From Bradyrhizobium sp. BR 10289 (GTDB lineage Bacteria; Pseudomonadota; Alphaproteobacteria; Rhizobiales; Xanthobacteraceae): 64,000 nt of DNA. Positions 17,591 through 25,345 of this stretch are shown here, one piece after another. The DNA is taken from positions 100,247 through 164,246 of the forward strand of contig NZ_JACOFR010000017.1 in assembly GCF_019455385.1 (NCBI RefSeq), read 5' to 3'. The notes beneath the pieces are model-generated. The model was not told the origin of the DNA. It saw only the letters and a list, made by a program, of their open reading frames with translations, and made no database searches. The translations under genes and the position numbers were made by a program. Every line of letters starts with the position of its first letter. The first letter of the stretch is position 1.

Positions 17591-18814
17591 TCAGGCTTGC
17601 TGGTCGTCGGCGAGATGCGAGGCCAGCATGAATGCGAGCGGACAGATGACCAGCGCCGTGGCGGCCGTTGCGACTGTCGCCAGCGTCGGACCAAGGGCAT
17701 CACCGAACAGGCCGTACAGCACCGGCGCGATCGCGCCCGATCCGATCGTGCCGGTGTAGAACAGCGCGAAGGCGCGCTCGGTGCGATCGGGCGAGGTGAG
17801 CTCGGGGACGGTCCCGTAGAGCACCGAGGACGTGCCGTTGAGCATCACGCCGAGCAGCGGCAGCACGATGATGGCTGGAGCCAGCGGCAGCACCAGCACG
17901 GCCGCGATCAGCAACGCCGTTCCACCTTCCGTGAGCAGCACGGTGCGGATCGTGCCAACGCGTTCGCCAAGCCAGCCGCAGGTGAATTTCCCGGCAGCAC
18001 CGCCGATGAACAGCATCGCAAGCGCAACGCCGCTGGTCGGCAGCGAGGCGCCCTTGTCACGCAGCAGGAAGGGCAGGAAGGTGAGAAAACCCATCCGCAC
18101 CGCGCTGTCGAGAATTCCGATCGCGAGCAGCCAGGGGAAGCCGCCGCGGCCCGCCTGCGTGCCTTGCGTCGTGACCGCGGACTTCCGCGCAAAGCCTTTG
18201 CCGACGGCCGGCATCAGCAATGCAAGACCCATTGCAACGAGCAGGCCTGCGGCAGCAACCAGAAGCAACGCGTGGCGCCAGGACATGACCACCAGCAGCA
18301 TCGCCATCAGCGCGGGGAGTGCGGCCTTGCCGAGATCGCCGCTGAAATTGTAGAGGCCGAGCGGTCCACGCGCCGCCTTGCCATAGGCGCGCGACACCGC
18401 GGCAGAGGCCAGCGGATGCTGTGTGCTCGATCCCGCGCCCGAGATCAGGAGCGCAAGCCCTAGACCCACCACACCGCCGGACAATCCGGCCAGGACATAG
18501 CCGAGCGCGGCGAGCATCGTGCCGAGTGCGAGCAGGATCTTGCCGTCGATCCGTTCAGCGAGGCGGCCGACCGGGATCTGCAATCCCGCCATAGCGCCGG
18601 AGTAGAGCCCGCGCATCACGGCGAGCAGCCCGTAGCTGAGTGCGAATTCGGTCTGCCAGACCGGCAGCAGCACGTAGATGAGGTCGGTATAGCCATCGTG
18701 CAGGGCGTGGTTGACGCCGGTCGCCGTCAGCGTGCGGCGCGGCTTGCTCAGCGTGTCCCCGTCGGGGGCAGTTGTCCGCGATTGCGATAGAAAATTTGAG
18801 CGAGGAATTGCCAA
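17591..18814 (-). CDS. MFS transporter
   Basis: A 407-residue inner-membrane permease with about 12 hydrophobic helices in two halves. The first half contains LHDGYTDLIYVLLPVWQTEF and MRGLYSGAMAGLQIPVGRLAERIDGK, an MFS motif-A-like loop. The HDGYTD start resembles the fosmidomycin-resistance (Fsr) group, but the substrate is unknown. It is divergent from a GcvA-like LysR regulator, with about 130 bases between the starts, so that regulator probably controls it. It is inserted between trmD and rimM. Confidence 0.88.
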   Translation of the reverse strand: MAIPRSNFLSQSRTTAPDGDTLSKPRRTLTATGVNHALHDGYTDLIYVLLPVWQTEFALSYGLLAVMRGLYSGAMAGLQIPVGRLAERIDGKILLALGTMLAALGYVLAGLSGGVVGLGLALLISGAGSSTQHPLASAAVSRAYGKAARGPLGLYNFSGDLGKAALPALMAMLLVVMSWRHALLLVAAAGLLVAMGLALLMPAVGKGFARKSAVTTQGTQAGRGGFPWLLAIGILDSAVRMGFLTFLPFLLRDKGASLPTSGVALAMLFIGGAAGKFTCGWLGERVGTIRTVLLTEGGTALLIAAVLVLPLAPAIIVLPLLGVMLNGTSSVLYGTVPELTSPDRTERAFALFYTGTIGSGAIAPVLYGLFGDALGPTLATVATAATALVICPLAFMLASHLADDQQA

Positions 18815-18943
18815 GGCGCGAACCTAAACTGGTCGAAAGAATGAAGCCGTGTCAGCGCTTCAAGCTCACTATGGAGCCTTCAAGAAACTGTCACAAACCA
18901 GTAATAATCGGATAATGCGCTAGAAATTCTATTGTATGGCTCC

Positions 18944-19855
18944 ATGTTCGTTCCCCGCCGCAGCCTGCCGCCGCTGAATGCGGTCCGCGCCTTCGAAGCC
19001 GCCGCCCGTCTCGGCAGCTTCAAGGAAGCCGCCGTCGAGCTCGGCGTGACGCATGGCGCGGTCAGCCAGCAGATCCGGCTGCTCGAGAGCTGGCTCGGGC
19101 CGCCCGCGCTGTTTCGGCGATCGGTGCGACGCGTCGTGCTGACGCCGGCGGGCGCAGCATTGCTCCAGGAGTTCGCGCCCGCGCTCGATCGCGTCTCGAC
19201 CGCTGTGCAGCAGCATCGCAAGCGCCGCGGCGAGGCGCCGGCGGCGGTGCTGCGCGTCAATGCGCTCGCGACCTTCAGCCTGCGCTGGCTGTTGCCGCGC
19301 ATGACGAAGTTTCGCACGGAGCACCCCGATATCGAGGTGCGGCTGTCGACGTCGAACGATCCGGTCGACGCGCTGCCCGAGTTGTTCGACGTGGTGATCC
19401 GGGGCGGGCCTGACACCTTCCACGGCTTTGCGTCGCGCTTGCTGCTGTCGGAGCAGCGGCTGCCGGTGTGCAGTCCCGCTTTGCTCGCAAAACTGCCGCT
19501 GACGGAGGTCGCGGATCTCAGCCGGCATACGTTGCTGCACGTCACCTCGATGCCGCGGCTGTGGCGCGACTGGCTGACCGACGCGGGCGAGTCCGCGCTG
19601 GAGGGCGCCGCGTCGCTGACCTTCGATCATTTCTATCTGACGCTTCAGGCGGCGCTGGACGGCCTCGGCGTCGCGATGGGGCCGACGGCGCTGATCGCCG
19701 ACGATCTCGCCGCCGGGCGCCTGGTGACCCCGTTCCCGGATATCCGCCTGCCGGCCCGCAGCTATTTTGCGTATTTCCCGGAGGGGCGCGACGACGATCC
19801 GCATCGCGCGGTGTTCTGCGACTGGCTCGAGCAGCAGGGACGGCAGACGAGCTAG
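18944..19855 (+). CDS. LysR-family transcriptional regulator (GcvA-like)
   Basis: A 303-residue regulator. The winged HTH is at residues about 6-65 (RRSLPPLNAVRAFEAAARLG, then ELGVTHGAVSQQIRLLESWL), and the periplasmic-binding-like effector domain runs from LRVNALATFSLRWLLPRM to the end. ATG 18944 is used; a TTG four codons earlier is the only longer option. It is divergent from the MFS gene. Its TAG overlaps the stop codon of the convergent rimM in the shared CTAG at 19852-19855. Confidence 0.92.
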   Translation: MFVPRRSLPPLNAVRAFEAAARLGSFKEAAVELGVTHGAVSQQIRLLESWLGPPALFRRSVRRVVLTPAGAALLQEFAPALDRVSTAVQQHRKRRGEAPAAVLRVNALATFSLRWLLPRMTKFRTEHPDIEVRLSTSNDPVDALPELFDVVIRGGPDTFHGFASRLLLSEQRLPVCSPALLAKLPLTEVADLSRHTLLHVTSMPRLWRDWLTDAGESALEGAASLTFDHFYLTLQAALDGLGVAMGPTALIADDLAAGRLVTPFPDIRLPARSYFAYFPEGRDDDPHRAVFCDWLEQQGRQTS

Positions 19856-20364
19856 CGCTCCTCGCCCTCGATCTCCTGCGGCAGCGCGATCACGACGCGC
19901 CCGCCCTTGAGATCGACCTCCGGCACCACTGCGTTGGAGAACGGCAACAGCATCGTCGCACCCCTGAGCGGCGCGATCTCGATGATGTCGCCGGCGCCGA
20001 AATTATGGATCGCGAGCACGCGGCCGAGCGCGTCGCCTTCGGTGGTGACGGCGTCGAGCCCGATCAGGTCGGTGTGGTAATATTCGTCCTCGTCCGTCGC
20101 AGGCAGCTTGTCGCGTGCGACGTAGAGTTCGGTGCCGTTGAGGCGCTCGGCCTCATCGCGGGTCGTGACGTTCTTGAACGTCGCGACCAGATGATCCTTG
20201 GCCTCGCGCGCCGTCGCCACTTCGAACTGGCGCTTGCCATCCTTGGACAGCAGCGGGCCATAGTGCCTGATGGCAAAGGGATCTTCGGTGAAGGTCCATA
20301 ATTTGACCGCACCGCGCACACCATGCGCGGCGCCGATCCGCGCGACGCAGACCAGCGCCGACAT
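19852..20364 (-). CDS. rimM: 16S rRNA processing / ribosome maturation factor
   Basis: Assists maturation of the 30S head domain together with ribosomal protein S19. The 170-residue protein begins VARIGAAHGVRGAVKLWTFT, the family's N-terminal barrel signature. It then has YYHTDLIGLDAVTTEGDALG and the PRC-barrel segment VLAIHNFGAGDIIEI, and ends with the LLPFSNAVVPEVDL stretch typical of RimM. It starts nine bases after rpsP. Its neighbour toward trmD is the convergent LysR gene rather than trmD itself. Confidence 0.97.
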   Translation of the reverse strand: MSALVCVARIGAAHGVRGAVKLWTFTEDPFAIRHYGPLLSKDGKRQFEVATAREAKDHLVATFKNVTTRDEAERLNGTELYVARDKLPATDEDEYYHTDLIGLDAVTTEGDALGRVLAIHNFGAGDIIEIAPLRGATMLLPFSNAVVPEVDLKGGRVVIALPQEIEGEER

Positions 20365-20373
20365 GACCTGGCC

Positions 20374-20706
20374 TTAGCCCTTGGCGGCGGCTTCGGCCTG
20401 CGCCTTGCGCTCCTTGCGCGGCACGGCCTTCTGCGGGTTGTTGCGGGCTTCACGCTTCTTGACGCCGGCGGCGTCGAGGAAACGCGACACGCGGTCGGAC
20501 GGCTGCGCGCCCTTGGCGACCCAGGCCTTCACCTTCTCCATGTCGAGCTTGAGGCGGGCTTCGTTGTCCTTCGGCAGCAGCGGGTTGAAATAGCCGAGAC
20601 GCTCGATGAAGCGGCCATCGCGGGGGAAGCGCGAATCGGCGACGACGACGTGATAGACGGGACGCTTCTTGGTGCCTGCGCGGGCGAGGCGGATAACGAC
20701 GGACAT
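20374..20706 (-). CDS. rpsP: 30S ribosomal protein S16
   Basis: A 110-residue ribosomal protein. The family start MSVVIRLARAGTKKRPVYH is followed by VADSRFPRDGRFIERLGYFNPL. The C-terminal extension is rich in Lys, Ala and Arg (VKKREARNNPQKAVP), as in Rhizobiales S16. It is co-directional with ffh upstream (85-base gap) and rimM downstream (9-base gap), a conserved ffh-rpsP-rimM order. Confidence 0.98.
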   Translation of the reverse strand: MSVVIRLARAGTKKRPVYHVVVADSRFPRDGRFIERLGYFNPLLPKDNEARLKLDMEKVKAWVAKGAQPSDRVSRFLDAAGVKKREARNNPQKAVPRKERKAQAEAAAKG

Positions 20707-20791
20707 CTAGTTCTCCTTCAAAGTACGTTTTGTTCGGTTGATTGGTATTTTCGCGCCGCGCGGGACATTGACGGCCCTCGCGACGAATTCC

Positions 20792-22339
20792 TCATTTCTT
20801 CTTGCCGGGGAAGCCGCCGAGCCCCGGAAGGGTTGGCTTGCCGCTGAGGCCCGTAAGCCCCGGCAAATTCGGCAGGCCCGTGCGAAGACCGGGCGGCAGA
20901 TCCTTCGGCAGGCTCGGCAGACCTTGCCCGCCGCCGGCCTGCATCTTCTCCTGCATCGCCTTCATCTCTTCGGGCGAGGGCATCTTCATGCCGCCGCCAA
21001 AGCCCATCGCCTGCGCGATGCCGGCGAGCGGGCCGCGCTTGCCCGAGCCCATGGCCTTCATGACGTCGGCCATGTTCCGGTGCATCTTCAGCAGCTTGTT
21101 GACGTGCTCGACGCTCTGGCCGCTGCCGGCCGCGATACGCTTCTTGCGGCTGGCCTTGAGCAGGTCCGGATGACGGCGCTCGTCGCGCGTCATGGAATCG
21201 ATGATCGCGACCTGGCGCTTCAAGATCTTGTCGTCGATGCCGGCCGCCGCGATCTGGTTCTTCATCTTGGAGATGCCGGGCATCATGCCCATCAGCCCGC
21301 TGATGCCGCCCATGTTCGCCATCTGCAGCAACTGCTCGCGCATGTCGTTGAGGTCGAACTGACCCTTGCGCATGCGCTCGGCGGTGCGTGCGGCCTTCTC
21401 GGCGTCGATATTGGCGGCAGCGCGCTCGACCAGCGAGACCACGTCGCCCATGCCGAGGATGCGGCCGGCGATACGGTCGGGATGGAAGTCTTCCAGCGCG
21501 TCAGTCTTTTCACCGGTACCGATCAGCTTGATCGGCTTGCCGGTGACGGCACGCATCGACAGTGCGGCGCCGCCACGGCCGTCGCCATCGACGCGTGTCA
21601 ACACGATGCCGGTGAGGCCGACGCGCTGGTCGAACGAGCGCGCGAGGTTCACGGCGTCCTGGCCGGTGAGAGAGTCCGCGACCAGCAGCACTTCGTGCGG
21701 GTTCGCAGCAGCTTTGATCGCCGCTGCTTCCGCCATCATCTCTTCGTCGAGCGTGGTGCGGCCGGCGGTGTCGAGCAGCACGATGTCGTAGCCGCCGAGC
21801 TTGCCGGCTTCCAGCGCACGCTTCGCGATCTGCGGCGGCTGCTGGCCGGCGACGATCGGCAGGGTCGGAATGTCGAGGTCGCGGCCGAGCACGGCCAGCT
21901 GTTCCATGGCGGCCGGACGGTAGACGTCGAGCGAGGCCATCAGCACCTTGCGCTTGTCGCGCTGGACCAGGCGGCGGGCGAGCTTGGCGGTGGTGGTGGT
22001 CTTGCCGGAGCCTTGCAGACCGACCATCATGATCGGCACCGGCGGCACGGAATTGACGTCGATGGTCTGGCTTTCCGCGCCGAGCGTATTGACCAGCTCG
22101 TCATGGACGATCTTGACCACCATCTGTCCGGGCGTGACCGACTTGACGACGGTCGCACCGATCGCCTGCTCGCGGACGCGCTCGGTGAAGCTGCGCACGA
22201 CTTCGAGCGCAACGTCGGCCTCGAGCAGCGCGCGGCGCACTTCGCGCATCGCGGCGTCGACGTCCTTTTCGGTCAGCGCACCGCGCCCCGTCAGACGATC
22301 GAGAATGCCTCCAAGCCGTTCCGACAGATTGTCGAACAA
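20792..22339 (-). CDS. ffh: Signal recognition particle protein (SRP54)
   Basis: GTPase that binds signal sequences and 4.5S RNA and delivers ribosomes to FtsY. It has 515 residues. The N domain is followed by the G domain, with the P-loop GLQGSGKTTTTAK (107-119), DVYRPAAMEQL, DTAGRTTLDEE and the TRVDGDGRGGAAL region. The methionine-rich M domain begins near residue 325 (MRKGQFDLNDMREQLLQMAN). A Gly/Leu/Pro-rich tail of about 45 residues (LPPGLRTGLPNLPGLTGL) follows. Its receptor gene ftsY is at 30575. Confidence 0.98.
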   Translation of the reverse strand: MFDNLSERLGGILDRLTGRGALTEKDVDAAMREVRRALLEADVALEVVRSFTERVREQAIGATVVKSVTPGQMVVKIVHDELVNTLGAESQTIDVNSVPPVPIMMVGLQGSGKTTTTAKLARRLVQRDKRKVLMASLDVYRPAAMEQLAVLGRDLDIPTLPIVAGQQPPQIAKRALEAGKLGGYDIVLLDTAGRTTLDEEMMAEAAAIKAAANPHEVLLVADSLTGQDAVNLARSFDQRVGLTGIVLTRVDGDGRGGAALSMRAVTGKPIKLIGTGEKTDALEDFHPDRIAGRILGMGDVVSLVERAAANIDAEKAARTAERMRKGQFDLNDMREQLLQMANMGGISGLMGMMPGISKMKNQIAAAGIDDKILKRQVAIIDSMTRDERRHPDLLKASRKKRIAAGSGQSVEHVNKLLKMHRNMADVMKAMGSGKRGPLAGIAQAMGFGGGMKMPSPEEMKAMQEKMQAGGGQGLPSLPKDLPPGLRTGLPNLPGLTGLSGKPTLPGLGGFPGKKK

Positions 22340-22798
22340 TGCAATTGTCCTGTTGCTGCCCTCCCGAGGGGAGGAACGCTCCGTTACTCTCCGCTGTCAT
22401 GCCCCGGCTTGACCGGGGTATCCAGTACGCCGCAGCTCCTCGGTTCCAGCCGAGCCGCCTCTGGGATACTGGATCGCCCGATCAAGTCGGGCGATGACCG
22501 CTTCCTTGGCAAACGATCTTCCAAACACCTTTGCGCCCGAGGGCGCACAGCGCTGTCGGGCGTTGACCTCCGGCCTCAAGGACCGGTCGGCGGGTCGAAA
22601 AGAAAGCCTTTCCGAGAAAGTGGCGGGGTTAAACGCCGCTCCCGCCCAAAAGTCAAGGAAAGTTAGGGTGTCGCGGCGGCTTTGCCAAGGCAAGCCCTTG
22701 GAATCACGGCGTTTCCCGCGCCGGGTTCCTTTTCCCACGGCGCCGCCCATATAGGGCGGTGATGTCTTACCGTCCCGATCATCCCTAAAAGCCCGCCC
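22340..22798. other. Intergenic region between divergent ffh and MBL-fold gene
   Basis: About 460 bases with no convincing gene. It contains a family C repeat (22394-22498), a perfect hairpin TGCGCCCGAGGGCGCA at 22532-22547, and the promoters expected for the two divergent genes. No other structure was recognised. Confidence 0.6.
22394..22498. repeat. Intergenic repeat, family C copy 1
   Basis: About 105 bp. Begins CTGTCATGCCCCGGCTTGAC with ATCCAGTACGCCGC, and ends ATACTGGATCGCCCGATCAAG then a GGGCGATGAC end. Two nested hairpins sit at its two ends. Related copies are at 28471, 32177, 41033 and 55515. Confidence 0.85.
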
Positions 22799-23863
22799 GT
22801 GCCGATCACCCGCCGCCGCCTTTTCGGACTGCTCGCCGGGGCCGGCGCATTGGTCGGCGCGCCCTCCCTCTGGATGTCCTTCATGAAAACGTATGACGGC
22901 CCGGTCTCCGACCATTTCGACGGCCTGACCTTCTTCGACCCGGACGGCTCGCCGCCGAAATCATTGCGTGAGGTGCTGCGCTGGCAGTTCAGCGGCAAGC
23001 GGCAGCGCGCGGCTTGGCCGGAGTGGGTCCCGAGCCCCCACGCCGACACCCCGCCGGAGCGCGTCGAGGGCGACAAGGTGCGGCTTTCCTTTGTCGGGCA
23101 CGCGAGCTGGCTGATCCAGGCCGGCGGCCTCAACATTCTCGTCGATCCCGTCTGGTCCGAACGGGTTTCGCCGGTCAGCTTCGCTGGGCCGAAGCGGCAC
23201 AATGATCCCGGCATCGCGTTCGAGAAGCTGCCGAAGATCGACGTCGTGCTGGTGTCGCACGGCCATTACGACCATCTCGATCTCGCGACGCTGTCGCGGC
23301 TCGCCAAGAATTTTGGCCCGCGCGTTATCACCCCGCTCGGCAATGACGTGACGATGCGCGGCAGCGACGCGTCGATCAAGGCGGAGGCGTTCGATTGGCA
23401 CGATCGCGTCGAGCTTGGTAACGGCATCGCCGCGACGCTGGTGCCGACACGGCACTGGACCGCGCGCGGCATGTTCGATCGCAACAAGGCGCTATGGGCG
23501 AGCTTTGTGCTGGAGACGCCGGCGGGCAAGATCTACGTGGTCTGCGATTCCGGCTATGGCGACGGCACCCACTTCCGCCGCGTTGCCGAGAAGCACGGCA
23601 AGCTGCGTCTCGCGATCCTTCCCATCGGCGCCTACGAGCCGCGCTGGTTCATGCGCGACCAGCACATGAATCCGGAAGACGCGGTGAAGGCGCTGGCCGA
23701 TTGCGGCGCGGAAGCCGCGCTCGGGCATCATCACGGCACGTTCCAGCTGACGGATGAAGCGATCGACGCGCCGGCCAAGGCGCTGGTGGAGGCGCTCGAT
23801 GCCGCGAAGATTCCGCAGGAGCGGTTCGTGGCGATGAAGCCGGGACAGGTGGTGGAGATTTAG
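22799..23863 (+). CDS. MBL-fold metal-dependent hydrolase (NAPE-PLD / UlaG-like)
   Basis: A 354-residue metallo-beta-lactamase-fold hydrolase. The metal-binding motif SHGHYDHLD is at residues 153-161, followed downstream by PTRHWTARG, CDSGYGDGTHF and GHHHGTF, which complete a dinuclear zinc site. The layout matches N-acyl-phosphatidylethanolamine phospholipase D-like proteins. The N-terminus TRRRLFGLLAGAGALVGA looks like a Tat-type signal or membrane anchor, supporting the GTG start at 22799. The last 18 bases of the gene, including the stop, are repeated at 24455-24472. Confidence 0.87.
   Translation: MPITRRRLFGLLAGAGALVGAPSLWMSFMKTYDGPVSDHFDGLTFFDPDGSPPKSLREVLRWQFSGKRQRAAWPEWVPSPHADTPPERVEGDKVRLSFVGHASWLIQAGGLNILVDPVWSERVSPVSFAGPKRHNDPGIAFEKLPKIDVVLVSHGHYDHLDLATLSRLAKNFGPRVITPLGNDVTMRGSDASIKAEAFDWHDRVELGNGIAATLVPTRHWTARGMFDRNKALWASFVLETPAGKIYVVCDSGYGDGTHFRRVAEKHGKLRLAILPIGAYEPRWFMRDQHMNPEDAVKALADCGAEAALGHHHGTFQLTDEAIDAPAKALVEALDAAKIPQERFVAMKPGQVVEI
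23846..23863. repeat. 18-bp direct repeat, left copy
   Basis: CAGGTGGTGGAGATTTAG, the last codons and stop of the MBL-fold gene. It is identical to 24455-24472. The two copies bracket the secreted-protein gene that follows. Confidence 0.85.
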
Positions 23864-24038
23864 GTCATGTCTCCATCAACCCGGTGGCGTGATGCGACGA
23901 AAGCGATCTCCGCCTTGCTCCTGTCGCGACAAGTTCGTGCGGCTCTGCGCCTTTGAACCAGAAAGCCCGTGAGGCAACAAAACACCATGGATTTGCTGGG
24001 TCCGAAGACCTTGATTGATCGATGGATGGAGCCGGCCT

Positions 24039-24449
24039 GTGGGATTTTTGCTGAGAATTGTGCTTGCAACCGCTCTCGTGAATCTTGCTCCGGCCGTCGC
24101 CCAGGCGAAGGACCCCGTCGCTTCTCCTGCCGTGCAGAAGGAATTCGATGGCTTCATCGAGAAGTTTCGCGCAGCGCTGAAGGCAAACGATCCGACCGCC
24201 GTCGCCGCTATGACGCAATTGCCGTTCATGAACGACAAGGCCATTAGCGACGCCGCACAATTTGGCGCCAAGACCTATCGGACCTCGTTCACGGCGAAGA
24301 ATCGCGCTTGTATCCAGCGCAGCAAGGCCCGCTACGAGCGCGAGGAAGGCAAGACTGACACTTACTACATCTTCTGCTACGAGGACATCTTCGTCTTTAC
24401 CAAGACGCCGGCGGGGTTCCTTTTCACTGACATCAGCGTGAATGATTGA
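24039..24449 (+). CDS. Hypothetical secreted protein
   Basis: A 136-residue protein with a signal peptide (LLRIVLATALVNLAPAVA, cleavage after AQA). The mature part has FDGFIEKFRAALKANDPTAVAAM, reminiscent of SnoaL/NTF2-like small domains, and two cysteines (NRACIQRS, YYIFCYEDIF). No function is assigned. The GTG at 24039 has GGAG seven bases upstream; a TTG eight codons earlier is also in frame. The gene sits exactly between two copies of an 18-bp direct repeat, suggesting the segment was inserted or duplicated here. Confidence 0.65.
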   Translation: MGFLLRIVLATALVNLAPAVAQAKDPVASPAVQKEFDGFIEKFRAALKANDPTAVAAMTQLPFMNDKAISDAAQFGAKTYRTSFTAKNRACIQRSKARYEREEGKTDTYYIFCYEDIFVFTKTPAGFLFTDISVND

Positions 24450-24454
24450 TCCGG

Positions 24455-24472
24455 CAGGTGGTGGAGATTTAG
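24455..24472. repeat. 18-bp direct repeat, right copy
   Basis: Identical to the 3' end of the MBL-fold gene (23846-23863). It follows the stop of the secreted-protein gene by five bases and is itself followed by CTCTCC, where the left copy has GTCATGTCTCC. Confidence 0.85.
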
Positions 24473-24493
24473 CTCTCTCCAACCCACACCGCT

Positions 24494-24632
24494 CGTGCCC
24501 CGGACGCAGCGCAGCGTCTCTTCGACGGTGCGCTGCAGAGCCGGGGCCCATGTCGCGGCGCTGCACTTTGCAGTCTTCTGGGTCCCGGCTCTGCGCAGCG
24601 TCACTGCGTGCCGCAGCGCGTCCGGGACACGA
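24494..24632. repeat. Intergenic repeat, family B copy 2
   Basis: About 140 bp. It starts CGTGCCCCGGACGCAGCGCA, holds the inner pair GCAGAGCCGGGGCCCA / TGGGTCCCGGCTCTGC, and ends GCGTCCGGGACACGA. The middle loop differs from the other copies in length and sequence. Confidence 0.88.
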
Positions 24633-24638
24633 GATCTG

Positions 24639-25340
24639 TTATTCTTTCGCCTTGATCGCCCAGCTCACATTCACCGTCACCGACAGCGTCTCCTCACCCG
24701 GCGCAACGGCAGCAGGTGCGGCCATTGGTGCGGCGGCCATGCGTCCCTTGAACAGCGGTACCGGCGCGCCGCCTTCGGTGACGCTCAGCGGCGCGCCCAG
24801 CGTCACGCCGGTGGCCTTGGCATAGATTTCCGCCTTGCGCCGCGCATCCGCCACCGCCTGCACGCGCGCATCGTCGAGCAGCTTTGAGGCCTGCGTCACC
24901 TCGAACGAGATGTTGCCGATGTCGTTGGCGCCCGCACCGACGAGGGTGTCGATGATGCCAGCCACCTTGGTCACATCGCGAATTTTCACGGTGACACGAT
25001 TAGAGGCGCGGAAGCCGACCAGGGGCGTGGCGCCGGTGGATTTGTTCTGGCCGTATTGTGGCTGAAGCGACAGGCGCGATGTCTGGTAATCCTTCTCGGC
25101 GATCCCGGCGCCCTTCAGCGCCGCCAGCACCTTGTTCATCGCGGAATTGTTGGCGTCGGAGGCTTCTTTTGCGGTTTTGGCGTCGCTGGCGGCGCCGGCA
25201 TCGATCTGCGCGAGATCGGGCGCCGCGGTGATCGTGGCCTCGCCGCTCACCGAGATGGCGGACGGAAAATCATCGGCAAGCGCAGGCATTGCCAGCAGCG
25301 TGGCGGCAAATACGGCAGCGAATACGGCAGGCTTTTTCAT
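24639..25340 (-). CDS. SIMPL domain (DUF541) periplasmic protein
   Basis: A 233-residue protein with a signal peptide (VFAAVFAATLLAMPALA). The SIMPL/DUF541 hallmarks are ISVSGEATITAAPDLAQIDAG, YQTSRLSLQPQY, and GFRASNRVTVKIRDVTKVAG then IDTLVGAGANDIGNISFEV. The role of the family is poorly known; links to oxidative stress protection and outer-membrane or lipid-binding functions have been proposed. ATG 25340 lies five bases after the stop of the GyrI-like gene, so the two are translationally close and probably one operon. Confidence 0.87.
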   Translation of the reverse strand: MKKPAVFAAVFAATLLAMPALADDFPSAISVSGEATITAAPDLAQIDAGAASDAKTAKEASDANNSAMNKVLAALKGAGIAEKDYQTSRLSLQPQYGQNKSTGATPLVGFRASNRVTVKIRDVTKVAGIIDTLVGAGANDIGNISFEVTQASKLLDDARVQAVADARRKAEIYAKATGVTLGAPLSVTEGGAPVPLFKGRMAAAPMAAPAAVAPGEETLSVTVNVSWAIKAKE

Positions 25341-25345
25341 CAGTC

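Noticed and set aside
20738..22666. Plus-strand open frame of 642 codons opposite ffh
   Set aside because: It spans the ffh gene and a repeat element; its composition is typical of antisense shadow in high-GC genomes.
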